Shown in pieces: positions 11,432-24,873 of a stretch of DNA of 64,000 nt. Made by a program: the position numbers and the translations under genes. A model generated the notes under the pieces. The model saw only the letters and a list, made by a program, of their open reading frames with translations. It searched no databases and was not told the origin of the DNA. Numbering within the stretch: the stretch's first letter is position 1; each line of letters opens with the position of its first letter. Where the stretch lies: contig RPFO01000130.1 of NCBI GenBank assembly GCA_009746045.1, forward strand, positions 2,334,125 through 2,398,124, written 5' to 3'. Source of the stretch: Mesostigma viride (taxonomy: Eukaryota > Streptophyta > Mesostigmatophyceae > Mesostigmatales > Mesostigmataceae).

Positions 11432-14400
11432 TGACAGTTGGACAGCTTTAAGAGCTATTTGACATGCCACTTGAACGGCAATATGTGACGTATGTCAGTT
11501 TTATAGGAGTTAACGGCTCATTCCCTGCAAAGGTTTGAGATTTTCATAGACGGATGTTGATGTTTATTTAAAGATGTGGATGTTTTGACCAGCCCAGTCT
11601 GCAAAAATATCTTAAATGCAAATTAGATAATTTGAAGTAAGTATGAAACAGGCCCAGTTGCCGCTGCCACAAAGGCCCGGATGTCCCGTAGTTCAACAGG
11701 AAAAATCGCGGTTTCCGTGCCGCGGAGCACGGGATGAGGTTCGCATATGTAGATGATTTTCAGACATTTTAGATATTTTCAGATATTTTTCAAATAATCC
11801 AGAAACATCCCGTGGGATGCAAAGGGGATCGTAACGAAATTCGGACCTGCGCGGCCCACCCACCCCGACTGGTCCGACCACGGGTGAACCGTGGTGATTT
11901 CCAGGGGTGCCACCCGATGCGCTCTCGGTTGCCTCCGACCCGCCGCATGTATGTGCCTTGCGGCGGTCGATAACTTGCAACCGGCTGCCCTGCGACGCTT
12001 CCATGTCGCAGGGCCTGGCATGGCCGACATTGTGATGTTTGCTGTTCACAGCGAAACTGAAGAAGTAGAAGGGTATTTGGCAGGACCATAACATAGTGGC
12101 ATTGAAAAACCAAATCCTTTCGCATGGAATAGGGATCCTCGCCTGTTTGTTTGTTTGTAATGCCGAGATCCCTAAATTTCTTTATACCAAGTATTCATAA
12201 TTTTCTGAGCTATCTGCTCATTTTAGTAGTAGAGTTATCGGTCTGCGGCGGGCTCAAACGGGGGCTGATCTGCCGCCTGGTATAGCAGCAGCTCTACCGT
12301 ACGTCACCTGTTGGCCACGTGATGTTTGTGATATCGACAATACGGGCTAGAGTAGGAGGGGGCCGGCGTTGCCGCCAGTACTAGGACTAGTGCCTGACTG
12401 TCAACCCTTGCATTTTGAGGGGTGGTGTGCGCCTTGAGACACATGGTGCTCTCTGCTACGCATGTGTGCACGAACTTTGAAGGGTGGTGTGGTGAACAGT
12501 AGGAGGCCTTTTTGCAGCTCCCCCCCCATCCTCGCAGCCTGTTGGGGACAAGATTGGACCAAGGGCATGTGGCATGGGGCCCAGCATGGCTGAACTGGTC
12601 CTAAACTGACAATGGACTTGTACAATGCTATTTGGGGTGTGGCTAGGCTCCACATAGTAAAGCGCCTGCACCACTTATTGTCATAAACTTGCGAATCGCT
12701 GGTAGGAAAGGCACGCCGATGGACCATAGCTCCAGCACCGTATTAGAGTGTATGGCTAATATAATGCAACTGCACCTCCTCGAAAGTTGTGATTGGTTCA
12801 GCTTGGGTAGAGTGTCGATGAGATTGCTTGTGTGTGCCGGGATGGCGAGCTAACATAGAGCCAGCAGGTGTTGGGATGTGAGGGAATCCACAACGTGAGC
12901 AGATGGTATTCTGTGTGGATTGGCGAGGTCCTGCTATGGGGGAAAGCGCCCCCTTGCCGGAGGTCGCCTTGACGCACAATGATGTGCTACGTACAGCTCG
13001 GCGCTTCATAACGTGCGCCTCGGGCGTGTTGCCGATTCACGGAGTTTTCTCAGCATTATGTCATCCTGAGTTATCATTCATATCCAAAAGAGTTCTTTTT
13101 TTTTGTCTCATTGGGTCCAATGAATAATCACAAGCAAATAAGTACGGGTACTGACCAGTGGCTGTCACACATAATGTGACTTCCACGCGTGTGCCAAGCA
13201 CGGTGTCCTGGTTCACTTCATCCACACAGAGCTACACAAACGGCCCGGGTGATTGACGTTGAGCGTTGTGCTTAGGCAGAAAGGTTGCTACCAAAGCGTT
13301 GAGGCCTAGAGGGACATACCGGATCACACAGATTTGTTGGCAGGAAATGGACGTGCAGGGGCAGCTGGACTAAATGTCCCACTGATGTTGGACAGGGAGG
13401 GCACCGGGTGACCTGTCATTGGCACAATGTATGCGGGAGCCACGACGCCCACCTTGATGACATGGAATGAACTTCACGATCCTGGAGGCGAGGTGCGCCA
13501 ACACGACGCGGGGCCGCCTCGAGTTTCTTGCGGGGCAAGGCGCTGCATGACTTACACTTAGGCCGAGGCAAGCCACAAGCGGCGCCGGGGGCTGGGCCCC
13601 AAGGGCATCCATGCATCCACGGCCGACCTCAAGGTTACACCAAGCTGATGGGAGAACAGGCCTCGTGGGCTGCATCGAAGCTACAACAAGTGACGCGCCA
13701 CCGCGCGTGATGCCCATTGATCAGTGCATTGGTGTAATAACTTGGAGCATGGTAAGGCTGGGGGTGGCGGGTCAGTTCAATCCTGCAATGGATGCAATTG
13801 AAGTTGCCAGACCCAAGTGTGTGGCATGCCGAAGGGTATTGAGAGGCAGATGGGACAAGTTTGCAGGATGCTTCAAGAAGCATGCACACCGCGCAGAATT
13901 GGGCCAAGCACGTTCCACTTTAAACAATGGTAGGAGCACGGAAGGCGGAGAATTCGGGGGAGCATTGAGCAGCACGGCGTGGGAGGGGGAGGCGAAAACT
14001 CAGACAGGGCGGTGGGTGGGGGGCCTGAGCGTCAGGCTGGGGGGGGAGAGAAGGCAAGCCCGCAATCGGGGGGAAGTGAGGATTTGCAGGGAAAACGAAA
14101 TAGAACGGGCGGGACCTGGAAAGAGCATGCAGCATATTTCGAGCGGTGGGGGGGGGCGATGATGGCTTGCCCGATTGATGATGAAGCGCGTTGAGGAGAT
14201 TGCAGACATTTTCCGCATTATGAATGAGGCAATGCGTGTAGGGTTCGATGCTCTCTGACTGGAGGGAACCCAGCTGACAGATCAAGAACTAATCATAGAA
14301 ACATGCTTGGCTAGTCTGTTGTGTGCATGCCTTGAGCATCCTGCAAAGTCCCATTTCCGCCTCTCTAACCCTTTCGAGCATGCCACACGCCTTGGAGGTT

Positions 14401-14694
14401 CCCCGCACTTGCAACTGCGGTACTGGGTTTGTGGAGGCGAAGTACTTGGACCAAGCCCGCCATCAGCGATCTGCTCCTGCACACCGCTGCCCTCTGCGCA
14501 CACCTGCGCTGGTGGGTTGCTCTTCACATGCCGCGCACGTTTCTCCCTTTTCACCTCCCTTACTGCACTTGGGCGCATACGTGCAGAAAGTTATAAATAC
14601 CCGTGGCCGATGAAGTTTGGCATCATCTTGTCGCAGGGCCTTCTTATTCCTTGATTTTGAACTGCGGCGAGAATGTTACTTAAAAGTGAGAATG

Positions 14695-15769
<1,075 letters not shown>

Positions 15770-15799
15770 CTCCTGAATTGTAGTTTCACAAAATGGCAC

Positions 15800-16315
15800 T
15801 TAAAATGGCATTTTTACGTCAATTGAACGCGCACAAGCCAGTAGGACGGGAACGTGCTGGCCATGACTACACAGCAAACCCGTCCAAACTATGGCACAAC
15901 AAGCCCACATAGTAGTTGGACCAGGCTGGAGATGTGAATTATTTAACCTTGCATCCTCAAACAGTATATGCTGCCTGTATCCCCAAAACACAAGTCGCGA
16001 AATATACGAACCGTTCAGCTCATATAACCGGTTGTACAGCTTCACCGCCAGATGCTGACGTGCCGGTGTTAAAAACGGGTCTTACGGATTATCCCTAACC
16101 ATTTGTCACAGATGCTTGAAAGCGTCGTACGACGAGTCGAAATAATAAGTATCTGTCCCATCTCTTTCTGTCGTTACCCGGAATACTTTTTTGTCGACAA
16201 ACATTTGAATATAATGCCTCACCCTCCCGCCAGATGTTCTGGAGGTAGTAAAAGGGTAATTGTGCCCAAGATCAAAAGGATCAGGATCAACCGTGGGTTC
16301 TGTCATTGGTGGCAT
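15800..16315 (-). pseudogene. Unknown protein-like frame with two in-frame stops
   Basis: A single minus-strand frame reads from MPPMTEPTVDPDPF through RVRHYIQMFVDKKVFRV. It is interrupted by TGA at 16,106-16,108 and TAA at 16,082-16,084, then continues DPFLTPARQHLAVKLYNRL and SRLVFWGYRQHILFEDA. The frame is the same on both sides of the stops and the composition stays protein-like. This suggests one gene of about 170 codons with two nonsense changes. No family is recognised. Confidence 0.4.
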
Positions 16316-16870
16316 TCGTCGTTATATAAGGGCCGCTTGGGCAGCACCTCCAATCATCGATCAAGTGCGACCCTTTTTTAACAGGTTAAGTGCTATAAGT
16401 CCACCGCACGGCTCATTGTTGTGATAAAGTTGTCGTGTCAAAAGTGCCACAACTGGTCGAGATGTAAAATAAACTACTGAAAGGCGCCATGTTGCCACAC
16501 GCCATCAGTGCCACACGCCATGTCATGGGAATGGTATGAAGTCCTCGAAAGTCCCCGAAGTTGGTTAGGCACTTGGCTGGTTTGGGAATTTGGGGAATGG
16601 GAGCCCAAACGCAGGCGTTGCCGAAGCAGGCCTTGCAATCTTGGGAACTGTGCGATACTGTATGCAACGTGGCGGCGGCCTGGGAACTATATATCCTAAA
16701 GAGAGAATACCTACACGGGTATTCCTGCTTTATGTGAACTCTCATCAAACACATTGAAGATACGCATAAAGGGGTTTCATACACGGTGAAAACCACCGGT
16801 GAGGTATCCGACACGTTATGAGGGCCTTATGAGCCGTTTATCAGAGCTTCAACATTTTACTCCCAAATGT
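16316..16870. other. Intergenic stretch, single copy
   Basis: No gene is supported. A TATATAAG sequence is at 16,322-16,329. This sequence is absent from the other unit copies, so it marks the unique side of the duplication. Confidence 0.5.
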
Positions 16871-18136
16871 TTAAAAACGGAGTTTGGAAAGGTAGCATGT
16901 GTTGGTGCGCTTGGTGGCCAGCTCGTTGATCACGGCAGCGTAGCCAGACTGGGCCACGTCGTAGCGGAAGTAGGGGAACTCCAGCCTGTGCTTGGAGTTC
17001 TCAACCTCGCAGAGAGGGCAGAAGACCTGGAGAGGGGAAGAGTTGCGCAGAGTCGCCATGACACAGTCGAAGGAGACCCTATAGTCGGTGATGTGGCCCA
17101 CTGCACTGAAGAAGAAGTGCCCCTGGGTCTTCCAGACGTTGCAGACAACGGGGCTACTGTTGACCTCGTGGTCGCAGCCCAGCTTCATGGTGACGAACTC
17201 GTGCTTGAGCCGGGCAAAGTCCTCGGTCTGAGGGGTGACCCCGTTGGCCCACGTGGACCCGTTGAGGACGTCCGCGATGAAGGCGTTGTAGGAGTTGCCA
17301 GGCTCCTTTTTGAACTGGATTCTGGCCATTTCAACGGTGAAGGTTTCCCTGAAGTTGATCGGGGCGACCTCCTCCAGCTTGCCAGGTGTCTTGACGTCTT
17401 CGGCATTCTCCTCCTCCACCTTGGGCTTCTTGACTTCTTCGGCATTCTCCACCAGTCCCACCGGGGCAACGTCCACCTCCACCTTGGGCTTCTTGATGAG
17501 CTCGTGATTCTCCACCCTGGCCCCACGGAGGCGAAGAACTTGCGGTCGTCCTCCAGCTTCCTTTTGATGCGCGCCCCACGAAGGAAGGTTGGCTGAGCAG
17601 GCTGAGCAGGAAGAGAAACCTTGGCGTGACCAGGGTCGCTGGCGGAGGTGAGAGCAAAGTTGGCTTCAACGACCTCAGCGGTGCCAGGGTTGATCCACTT
17701 AATGTACTCGTCCGTGTCCACCATGTCTGAAAAAAGCTTGGCGAGTTCAGGGTTATCCTTCATGCGTCTCTCGTGCTCGAAGGCGAACTGCTCGAATGCG
17801 GGATCCCAGCACTTGACGCAGTGGGCTGCCTGGCCATCGCTGCCAATGAAGATGCGGTCGGCTCTGGTGGGCGTATTGCACTTTTTGCATCTCTCCCCAG
17901 CGGGGTGTCTGTGAGCAGCCCGTTGCGGTCGAGCATATCGCCGGACTTGCACATATTGCCGTCGCAGAGAGGCGAGTCGTATCCGTTGTGCCGGAGGTCG
18001 TCGGTGAAGTGCTTGATTTCCTGAACGATGAGAACCAGGAGCAGCGGGCGTTCTTGGTGGCCATTTCGATGTCCATCCCGTTGTAGTGATCCATCATCTC
18101 GACGACGACTTGGCGAGTTGCCTTGGGGAGGTGCAT
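16871..18136 (-). pseudogene. Cys-rich zinc-motif protein gene, frame-broken
   Basis: Three colinear frames join into one protein of about 420 residues. The order is: MHLPKATRQVVVEMM; LIVQEIKHFTDDLRHNG with CDGNMC; CKKCNTPTRADRIFIG with CVKCWDPAFEQ; a lysine/glutamate-rich linker with repeated KKPKVE; and a C-terminal domain with FCPLCEVENSKHRL and stop at 16,871. The paired Cys motifs suggest a zinc ribbon. Frame changes fall near 'gcccgc', 'ccccgctgggg' and 'gtggggcc', each explained by one missing base. They may be homopolymer errors rather than decay. Open frame also extends upstream of 18,136 without an ATG. The gene is divergent from the RING gene. Function unknown. Confidence 0.55.
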
Positions 18137-18350
18137 CTCGCAAATGTGCGATCCTGTGACGGGGTAGAAACGGGTGTTTGTGTATCGTGTGTGCTTGGAC
18201 AAGTCACCGGATGCCTTGGGGACAGCCTGCCCCCTCTGTTTGTACGGAGTGGCGGTAGCTATGATTTTTTTTGTAGGAGGGAGAACGAGAGGTTGGCCGT
18301 GCAGGTGGTTGGTTGGTGAGCGAAGTGCCTTGGAGGTGGTGGGCGGGCTG

Positions 18351-18358
18351 CTTTTATA
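18351..18358 (-). promoter_or_regulatory. TATA box of the zinc-motif gene
   Basis: The minus strand reads TATAAAAGCAG. No in-frame ATG occurs between this box and 18,136, although the frame between (YKQRGQAVPKASGD, RYTNTRFYPVTGSH) looks coding. Either the original ATG was lost or translation starts at 18,136. Confidence 0.6.
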
Positions 18359-18495
18359 CCCACCGGAGCACGGGATGCAGCTCCATTCCCTGGCGAAGTC
18401 GAATTCAGCAAATTGGTGGTCGGGCGGCTTGCCACGAGGCCCGCCAGCGGGGATAGCGGGAAACGGTACGACGGTTACGTGTTGTGCCACGGGGG

Positions 18496-18841
18496 TTACG
18501 TGCTCGGAACTGGGCGTAACTGACACTTTCTGAATCTCGTGGGCGTCTATGTGGAAAATTCAGACTTGAGTTACTGGCCGCGGGACTTTGAAACGGTAGT
18601 AACAGAAATTTTACAAAAACCGCTCGTGGGCAACTACGTGGAAAATTCAGACTTCAGTTACTGGCCGCGGGAACTTGGCAGCTGGGCGTAACGAAAACTT
18701 GCAGAACCTCGTGGGCGGCTGCGTGGAAAATTCAGACGTCCGTTACTGGCCGCGCGACTTCGAAACGGTAGTAACGGAATTAACTTGCTGAATCTCGTGC
18801 CGGACGGCTAAGTGGAGGTTTCAGACAGGCGTTACGTGCCA
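18496..18841. repeat. About 86-bp tandem repeats in the divergent promoter
   Basis: GTGGAAAATTCAGAC starts at about 18,551, 18,638 and 18,723, each followed by a GTTACTGGCCGCG-type block. The units lie midway between the opposed TATA boxes at 18,351 and 18,965. Confidence 0.7.
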
Positions 18842-18964
18842 CGGGGGTAAAAAACTGCCACAGGTTGCACAAATCCCGTGCCACGTCTCCCGAATTCCGG
18901 CGTGTCAGAAATCCCGTGGCTGTGGATCAAAGTCATATCGAGCTGCGTCCGAGGTCGAAATGCG

Positions 18965-18972
18965 TATAAAAG
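18965..18972 (+). promoter_or_regulatory. TATA box of the RING gene
   Basis: TATAAAAG lies 73 bases upstream of the ATG at 19,045 and is identical in context to the copy at 1,009. Confidence 0.7.
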
Positions 18973-19044
18973 CAGGGGGGTTGTCTCTGCAACGCACTCT
19001 CTCGCCAGCCATCACATCAACACACCCAAACGCTGTCGCCGTCA

Positions 19045-20388
19045 ATGCAGGCTATGGCCCGTAGTAGACAAACGGGAAGAATGACATCTAGTTGCAGTGG
19101 ATTGCTTCGTCCCACGAATGCCAAAGGAGCTGGCAGTGCATCTGGCAGTGGAAGTGGAAGGGCCAGTGGAAGTGGAAGGCAGCGGCGTGAAAAGCGCCAA
19201 ATGGATGCACTTTCATGTTTGTGATGACATTCTTTTTCTGCTTTGGTTTGGTTGATGTGGATGCAGTTCCCATTTTCTGTTTGCTGGTGCTGATTTCTGC
19301 CTTCATGTGCCTGCCCCAACCCCTCCTGCTCCTTTTTTGCAGACCTGCTGCCTCAAGACAAGATTTTGCGGAGATCTGTTCTCACCCCGTGCCTGTGTTT
19401 GGCGAGGAGGGGGACTTTGACGAGGGCAATGACATGTTCTCACTGCTGAGAAACACTTTCAAGGCCACCAAGCTCATTCTGGACACCACGAAGTTCGAAT
19501 GCGCCATCTGCTTGCAGGAGAGAACGACCTTCGTCACCCTCTTCCTCGGGAACGAGTCAGTCCACCCCTGCAACATCTTCATCTCCGATACGTGCGCCAC
19601 CACCCAGCTGCATGGCTTCAACAACAGCTGCCCGCAGTGCCGCAAGCCCCTTCGCTCATCTGGGCAGCCGTTTGCACCCAACCCTAAGCTAAACAGTGTG
19701 GCTAGGAGGGGCGGGTTCAAGGCCTGCGAGCATCCTGGCTGCTTCCGGATCGTGCCGGTGGACAAGGCGGAGGAGCACGAAGAGGAGTGCGCCTATGTAC
19801 AACTCCTATTGGTGCGGCAACACCGTCTCCTTCATGATGCTGACAACACCAGCATGTCCAGGAAGCTGGGATGTGGGCTCATTGGCAAGAAGCAAGCCAT
19901 GACCGAGCACATGGCCGATTGCCTGGAAGAAGATCTGGCGAAGAAGCTGGACTCCATGATATCCGTGTTCGACAAGGTGGAGGAGATTGGGGCGTCCATC
20001 AAGCGTGGAGACAGAGACCTCGTCAAGCGCGTATCCCAGCTGGTGGGCGTGGACGTCAACAGGACCACCAGACTGCTGGCGAGCTCCATGCCTGCACAGG
20101 AGGCTTATGCTGGCGCTGCCCCCTCTTCTTCTGCTGGCGCTGCCCCCTCGCTCGTCTTCTGCTACCCTCCCCCTTTCCTTAGCTGTTCTCCCCGTGTCTC
20201 CCCGCCCCAGACCTGGCGCTGCTATGTCCAGAGCGATTCCGGTGGAGGGAGAGGCGTCAAAGACCCCTCATGTGGCTGCTGGTGATGGTGACGCCCCTCC
20301 CCCAGCTGTTGATGACTTCGATGAGAACTTCGTGCCCGCGGATGAGGACGATCTGAATGACCCCAACTGGCTCCCAAGTGGGAGGTGA
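19045..20388 (+). CDS. RING/TRAF-type zinc-finger protein (second clean copy)
   Basis: Exons are 19,045-19,220 and 19,343-20,388, with the same 122-base GT-AG intron as copy 1. The sequence is identical to copy 1 except for one extra C in the run at 20,143-20,147, inside the low-complexity Ala/Pro region. With that C, the frame ends early at 20,285 in a Pro/Cys/Gly-rich tail. Without it, the frame ends at 20,388 with the acidic tail, as in copy 1. The RING-like and two TRAF-type finger regions are intact in both versions. The C-run makes a sequencing error as likely as a real allele. Confidence 0.7.
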
Positions 20389-22658
20389 CAGTTGACAGCT
20401 TTAGACTATGACATGCCACTTGACGGCAATATGTGACGTATGTCAGTTTTATAGGAGTTAACGGCTCATCCCTGCAAGGGTTTGAGATTTTCATAGTACA
20501 GGATGTTGATGTTTATTTAAAGATGTGGATGTTTGACCAGCCCAGTCTGCAAAAATATCTTAAGTGCATAATAGTATAATTTGAAGTAAGTATGAAACAG
20601 GCCACGTGGCTGCCACAAAGCCCGGAGTCCCGTAGTCGAACAGGAAAATCGCGGTTTCCGTGCCGGAGCACGGGATAGTTCCGCGATATGTTAGATATTT
20701 CAGACATTTTAGATATTTTCAGATATTTTCAAAATATCCAGAAACATCCCGTGGGATGCCAAGGGAATCGTAACCGAAATTCGGACTCGCGGCCCCAACC
20801 CACCTCCGACTGGTCCGACCACGGGGTGAACCGGTTGGATTCCAGGGGTGCCACCCGATGCGCTTCGGTTGGCTCCGACCGCCCGCATGTATGTGCCTGC
20901 GGCGGTCCGATAACTGCACGGCTGCCCTGCGACGCTCATTCGCAGGGCCTGGCATGGCCGACATTGTGATGTTTGCTGTTCACAGCGAAACTGAAGAAGT
21001 AGAATGGGTATTTGGCAGGACATAACATAGTGCATGAAAAACCAAATCCTTTGCATGGAAGGGATCCTCGCCTGTTTGTTTGTTTGTATGCCGGACCCAA
21101 TTTCTTATCCAAAGTATTCATATTTTCTGAGCTATCTGCTCATTTTATAGTAGTTATCGGTTGCGGCGGGCTCAAAGGGGGCTGATCTGCCGCCTGTATA
21201 GCACAGCTCTACCGTACGTCACCTGTGCCACGTGATGTTTGTGTATGACATAGGGCTAGAGTAGAGGGGGACCGGCGTTGCCCCAGTGACTAGGACTAGT
21301 GCCTACTGTCAACCTTGCAATTTTGAGGGGTGTGTGGCGCCTTGAGACCATGTGCTCTGCTACGCATGTGTGCACGTACTTTGAAGTGGTGTGGTGAACG
21401 TAGGGAGGCCTTTTTGCAGCTCCCACCCACCCATCCTCGCAGCTGTTGGGGACAAGATTGGACCAAGGGCGCATGTGCTGGGGCCCAGCATGGTGAACTG
21501 GCCTAACTGACAATGACTTGTACAATGCTATTGAGGGTGTGGCTAGGCTCCACTAAGTAAAGCGCCTGCACACACTTATTGTCATAAACTTGCGATCGCT
21601 GGTAGGAAGGCACGCCGATGGACCATAGCTCCAGCACCTATAGAGTGTATGGCTATATAATGCAACTGCACCTCCTCGTAAAGTTGTGATTGGTTCAGCT
21701 TGGGTAGGTGTCGGATGAGATTGCGTTGTGTGTGCCGGGATGGCGAGCTACATAGAGCCAGCAAGGTGTTGGGATGTGAGGGGATCATCCACACGGTGAG
21801 CAGATGTACCTCTGTGTGGATTGGCGAGGTCCTGCATGGGGACAAGGCCCCTTGCCGGAGGTCGGCTTGACGCACAATGATGTGCTACGTACAGCTCGGC
21901 GCTCATAACGTGCGGCCTCGGCTGTTGCCGTTCACGGAGTTCTCAGCATTTGTCATCCTGAGTTATCATTCAATACAAAAGTTCTTTTTTTTTGTCTCAT
22001 TGTCCAATGAATAATCACAAGCAATAGTACGGTACGAGACCAGTGGCTGTCACACATATGTGACTTCCACGCGGTGAAGCACGGTGTGTTCACTTCATCC
22101 ACACAGAGCTACACAAACGGCCCGGGGATGATTGACGTTGAGGGTTGTGCTTAGGCAGAAAGGTGCTACAAAGCGTTGAGGCCTAGAGGGACATACCGGA
22201 TCACACAGATTTGTGGCAGGAAATGGACGTGCAGGGGCAGCTGGACTTAAATGTCCCCACTGATGTTGGACAGGAGGGCACCGGATGACCTGTGCATGGC
22301 ACAATGTAATGCGGAGCCACGACGCCCACCTTATGGAATGGATGAACTTCACGATCCTGGAGGGCGAGGTGCGCCAACCACGACGCGGGGCCGCCTCGAG
22401 TTCTTGCGGGGCAAGGCGCTGCTGACTTACAACTAGGCCGAGGCAAGCCACAAGCGGCGCCGGGGGCTGGGCCCCAAGGCATCATGCATCCCACGGCCAC
22501 CTCAAGGTACACCATAGCTGATGGAGAACAGCCTGTGGGCTGCAATCGAAGCCTACAACAAGGACGCTGCCACCGGCGTGATGCCCATTGATCAGGCCAT
22601 GGTGTATTACTTGGGCCATGGGAAGGCTGGGGGTGGCGGTCAGTCATCCTGCATGGAT
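20389..22658. other. Non-coding stretch downstream of the RING gene
   Basis: Same content as 2,432-4,701: AT-rich 'agatatttt' repeats near 20,700-20,745 and GC-rich spacer, with no splice-supported or motif-bearing frame. Confidence 0.6.
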
Positions 22659-23270
22659 GCAATTGCAAGTGCAGACCCAAGTGTGTGGCATGCTCGAAGG
22701 GTATTGAGAGGCAGATGGGACAAGTTTGCAGGATGCTCAAGAGCATGCACACCGCAGATTGGGCCAAGCACGTCCACTTTACAATGGCTAAGGAGCACGA
22801 AGGGCGGAGAATTCGGGGGAGCATGAGAGCACGGCGGTGGAGGGGAGGCGAAACTTCGACAGAGAGCGGGGGGGGGGGGCCTGAGCGTCAGGTGGGGGGG
22901 GAGAGAAGGCAAGCCCGCATTCGGGGGGAAGTGAGGATTTGCGGGAAAACGAATAGAACGGGCGGGACCTGGAAGAGCATGCAGCATATTCGAGCGGGTG
23001 GGGGGGGCGATGATGGCTTGCCGATGATGATGAAGCCGCTTGAGGAGATGCAGACCATTTTCCGCATAATGAATGAGGCATGCGTGGAGGGTTCATGCTC
23101 TTGCTGGAGGGAACCCAGCTGCAGAGTCAAGAACTAACATAGAAACATGCTTGGCCTAGTCTGTTGTGTGCATGCTCTTGAGCATCCTGCAAGTCCCATC
23201 CGCCTCTCTACCCTTCGAGCATGCCACACGCTTGAGTCCGCACTTGCAACTGCGTCTGGGTTTGTGGAGG
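22659..23270. repeat. Diverged inverted repeat with protein-like half (main copy)
   Basis: Arms at 22,659-22,782 and 23,147-23,270 are inverted copies. The left arm translates to a Cys-rich stretch (CKCRPKCVACSKG) and RMLKSMHTADWAKHV. The right arm on the minus strand gives CKCGLKRVACSKG and RMLKSMHT. Poly-G tracts lie between the arms. Confidence 0.7.
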
Positions 23271-23355
23271 CGAAGTACTTGGACCAAGCCGCCATCAGCG
23301 ACTGCTCCATGCACACCGCTGCCCTCATGCGCACACCTGCGTGGTGGTGTGCTCT

Positions 23356-23640
23356 TCACATGCGCGCACGTTTCTCCCTTTTCACCTCCCCTTCACGCAC
23401 TTGGGCGCATACGTGCAGAAAGTAAAATACCCGGCCGATGAAGTTTGGCATCTTGGTCGGGCCTCTTATCCTTGATATTGAACTGCGGCCGAGATGTTCC
23501 TTAAAAGTTGAGAATGCATTCTCCTTCGGCGTATTGCAAAATCGGCCATGCTTCCTCATATAATATTTGGCAAAGCGACCCCAATCCCCCTTGGCGAGGC
23601 CAGGCTTATTTAATTCAATAAAGCTTGTTTCTGGAACCAT
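23356..23640 (-). other. Possible coding remnant, unknown
   Basis: Duplicate of 5,399-5,683: a 94-codon open frame starting MVPETSFIELNKPG and carrying AKYYMRKHGRFC. No homology is recognised. Confidence 0.25.
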
Positions 23641-23796
23641 GGCCTCCCTAATTCCTCATTTAATTGTGCGTATATCGAAAACGTGGGAATGGAAACGTCA
23701 ATGCACAGGCATGATGAATGTGGATGCAATGAAACAATTGTTCCGTTATGAACGTTGGCCTCTGCAGCGATCGAGAGGGATGCTGGTGTTGAGTGC

Positions 23797-24037
23797 CGGG
23801 TTTCTTATGGGATGTAGGTTAGCCCCGCCGATCGCGCTAGCCATTATTAGGGGCTGATACCAGGTTACCTCATACGCCACGGTTGGATCCCGGGTTTCCG
23901 ATGGGGATCGGTTAGCCCCGGGTCGGGCTAGCGATTATTAGGGGCTCGTGTCACATTTCCTCATAGTCGATTGTTCCAGATCCCGGGTTACTCATGCAAA
24001 GTGGTTAGCCCCGGGTCGTGCTAACTTTGGGTGAAAC
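23797..24037. repeat. About 92-bp tandem repeats with near-palindromic cores (main copy)
   Basis: Same units as at 5,840-6,080, with TTAGCCCCGGGTCGGGCTAG cores that could form cruciforms or bind a dimeric protein. Confidence 0.75.
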
Positions 24038-24696
24038 ATCTATTCCCTGGCCAGCAGGATATCACAATGTGGTATTTGACACTAAACGCTTGAATACATA
24101 ATAAGCTCGTCGAATGCCGACCCTCGGGTCAAGCAAGGGTAAACTGCGGACTTTGAAGTGACATTTACTGCTGTATATTTTGTTTCAGAGCGTGTGGTAA
24201 GGCAGGGCCACCTTGCTTTCTTTAAAAAAAATAATTCTAATGTGAAGAAATATTTGCTACGATGCCTTGCCAACGCCCACTACAGTATTGACCACGCATG
24301 GGCGCGGGCCGACATGGGCCATGGGGCGCAGCCACCCAAAGAATGCTGAGTATGTGACACACACATCCATGTCCGAAAGTCTCACTTGCCCTTTGGACCT
24401 ATCAACCGCCTAATAAAAAACCGCCCGCGCGGACCGACCATTCAGTAACACCCACCCCTGACTCACCTTTCCGGCTCCTGGCTTAGGCCGAGTCTACACG
24501 GAAAGTTGTCAGGCCCCAAACCCAAAGAACAAAGCTTGGTCGGCGCGGGTCAGCGCACGGAATCCTGTAGAATCGGGCAGCGAGGTACGGATAACGCTCG
24601 GATTTGACTTTCCACAGCTTTTGCCTTTGTCTCGATAACCCATTTTCTTGTAGTTGCCCCCGTGCCCAGGACTTCAGAAGTCGGACGTGCCCAGCG
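24038..24696. other. Non-coding flank left of the Harbinger element
   Basis: No gene is supported. An A-run at about 24,226 and the GC-rich stretch after 24,410 carry only short frames. Confidence 0.5.
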
Positions 24697-24735
24697 CAAG
24701 TTAACCGCCCATTTGTAAGTTAAGCGCCTGAAATT
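24697..24735 (+). repeat. Outer end of left inverted arm
   Basis: Two direct repeats, AAGTTAACCGCCCATTTG and TAAGTTAAGCGCC, match in inverse the right end at 30,190-30,225. Confidence 0.6.
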
Positions 24736-24873
24736 TGAAAATTCGAATCACCGCCCAGATATTTTCAAGATGACCGAGTAGCGATTGATTGTTTAAAAGG
24801 CCGCCGCCATCACCCAACCCCACCGCACGCCACCTCCTTCCCGCTGGGTTCCCGGCCAGCAACTTCCGTCGCC

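Larger units (their letters stand above)
8058..14694. repeat. Third, indel-rich copy of the unit (equals 17,146-23,516)
   Basis: The order of segments is the same as in 17,146-23,516, but single-base insertions and deletions occur every few tens of bases. The copy is about 266 bases longer than its 6,371-base counterpart. Insertions dominate and every reading frame is broken. The error profile resembles uncorrected long-read sequence used to close a gap, though a decayed duplicate is also possible. Confidence 0.9.
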
